Assembly (NCBI RefSeq): GCF_042665545.1
Contig: NZ_JBHTCM010000004.1
Location: 372,001 to 436,000, forward strand
DNA from: Rhodocista pekingensis
GTDB taxonomy: Bacteria; Pseudomonadota; Alphaproteobacteria; Azospirillales; Azospirillaceae
Length of the DNA stretch: 64,000 bases
Reading direction: 5' to 3'
The position numbers and the translations under genes were made by a program. This document shows positions 63,240 through 64,000 of this stretch, in pieces; within the stretch, counting starts at the first letter, position 1, and every line of letters begins with the position of its first letter. The notes below the pieces were generated by a model. It was not told the DNA's origin and made no database searches. It was given only the letters and a program-made list of their open reading frames with translations.

Positions 63240-64000
63240 ATGCCCGCCTGCATCGCCCTGATCGTCGCCGCCGGCCGCGGTGAGCGGTTCGGCTCCGATA
63301 TTCCGAAACAGTACCTGCCGCTGGCCGGCAAGACCGTCCTGCGCCATGCGGTGGAGGCGTTCCTGCGCCATCCCGGCGTGACCGGCGTGCGGGTCGTCAT
63401 CAATCCCGAGCACCGCGACCTCTACGACGCGGCCGTGGTCGGACTCGGCCTGCCCGAGCCGATCCGCGGTGGCGCCAGCCGGCAGCAGAGCGTGCTGAAC
63501 GGACTGGAGGCGCTGGCGGAGGAGAAGCCGGATCTGGTCCTGGTGCATGACGGTGCCCGCCCGCTGGTGGATGCCGGGACCATCGACCGGGTGATCGCCG
63601 CGCTGGCGGAGCATCCGGCTGCCGTCGCCGCGACGCGGCTGGCCGACACGCTGAAGCGTGAGCGCGACGGGCGCGTGAGCACGACCGTGGACCGCACCGG
63701 CCTGTGGCGGGCGCGGACCCCGCAGGGCTTCCGCTACCACGACATTGTCGGTGCCCACCGCGAGGCGGGCGGTCTCGACCTCACCGACGACGCGGCCGTC
63801 GCCGAACGGGCCGGCCTCGCCGTCGCCCTCGTCCCCAGCAATCCGGACAATCTGAAAGTGACCCACGCCGACGACCTGGCCCGCGCGGAGCGACTGATCT
63901 ACGCCGGGCTTTCCGACATCCGCACCGGCAGCGGCTACGATGTCCACAAGTTCCATCCGGGCGACCATGTCACCCTGTGCGGCGTGCGCGTGCCCCACGA
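63240..64000 (+). CDS. ispDF: Bifunctional IspD/IspF isoprenoid enzyme (3' truncated by window)
   Basis: Partial: 761 bases are in the window, all open. The N-terminal part is 2-C-methyl-D-erythritol 4-phosphate cytidylyltransferase, with ALIVAAGRGERFGSDIPKQY, VLVHDGARPLVD and TDDAAVAERAG. From about residue 228 it becomes the IspF domain, RTGSGYDVHKFHPGDHV, with the metal ligands in YDVHKF. Fusion of the two non-mevalonate steps is standard in alphaproteobacteria. ATG 63240 has GGGGAG upstream. Divergent from dusB, the order seen in related genomes. Confidence 0.95.
   Translation, partial: MPACIALIVAAGRGERFGSDIPKQYLPLAGKTVLRHAVEAFLRHPGVTGVRVVINPEHRDLYDAAVVGLGLPEPIRGGASRQQSVLNGLEALAEEKPDLVLVHDGARPLVDAGTIDRVIAALAEHPAAVAATRLADTLKRERDGRVSTTVDRTGLWRARTPQGFRYHDIVGAHREAGGLDLTDDAAVAERAGLAVALVPSNPDNLKVTHADDLARAERLIYAGLSDIRTGSGYDVHKFHPGDHVTLCGVRVPH

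Overview
The window is a contiguous, very G+C-rich chromosomal segment of an alphaproteobacterium. The best fit is Rhodospirillales, near Azospirillum, Rhodocista or Rhodospirillum. This rests on a dusB-ntrB-ntrC-ntrY-ntrX-trkA-dat-hfq-hflX run, a bacterial NDUFS4-type complex I subunit, PopZ, and an aerobic CO-dehydrogenase-like cluster. That assignment is from gene content and order, not a phylogeny. No phage, insertion sequence, integrase or CRISPR array is visible.

Layout. 1-2.9 kb: MsbA-like ABC exporter translationally coupled to a membrane-anchored alpha/beta hydrolase. 2.9-12.6 kb (minus strand): a nine-gene form II cox (molybdenum hydroxylase) cluster coxG-coxS-coxL-coxM-coxD-coxE-xdhC(N)-xdhC(C)-cytidylyltransferase fusion, with 4-base overlaps between most distal genes. 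12.8-18.4 kb: NhaD-like transporter, DUF192 protein, an unrecognised 166-aa protein, an O-methyltransferase, an EamA transporter, tRNA-Pro, an NDUFS4-like subunit, tRNA-Arg, and a small membrane protein. 18.4-23.6 kb (minus): an unknown 124-aa protein, then alaX-sseA-GNAT-metC-hisI ending in a good intrinsic terminator, with a Nudix hydrolase upstream. 23.7-26.9 kb: an alpha/beta hydrolase-OsmC fusion, two small proteins, tRNA-Asn, a second Nudix hydrolase and tRNA-Cys. 27.0-35.8 kb: pcm-rhodanese-tolC, popZ, valS, ilvD and a YdcF-like protein.

35.9-43.6 kb is a cell-envelope and information-processing operon: mltB-rlpA-dac-holB-metG-tatD-MBL hydrolase. 43.6-46.7 kb (minus) holds a two-gene module of a double-domain KaiC-like ATPase and a hybrid histidine kinase with an N-terminal pseudo-receiver. 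It is followed by a 422-bp gene-free region. 47.1-50.6 kb: mazG, an SDR, an inositol-monophosphatase-family protein, and purU. 50.7-63.0 kb (minus) is the nitrogen-regulation and Hfq block (dusB-ntrB-ntrC-ntrY-ntrX-trkA-dat-HAD-hfq-hflX). ispDF starts divergently at 63240 and runs off the end.

The most interesting items are the KaiC-like/histidine-kinase pair, the form II cox cluster, the hydrolase-OsmC fusion with adjacent tiny genes, an apparent non-canonical start for hflX, a possible attenuator back to back with the tRNA-Asn promoter, and the absence of tmk between dac and holB. Most of the remainder is ordinary housekeeping chromosome.
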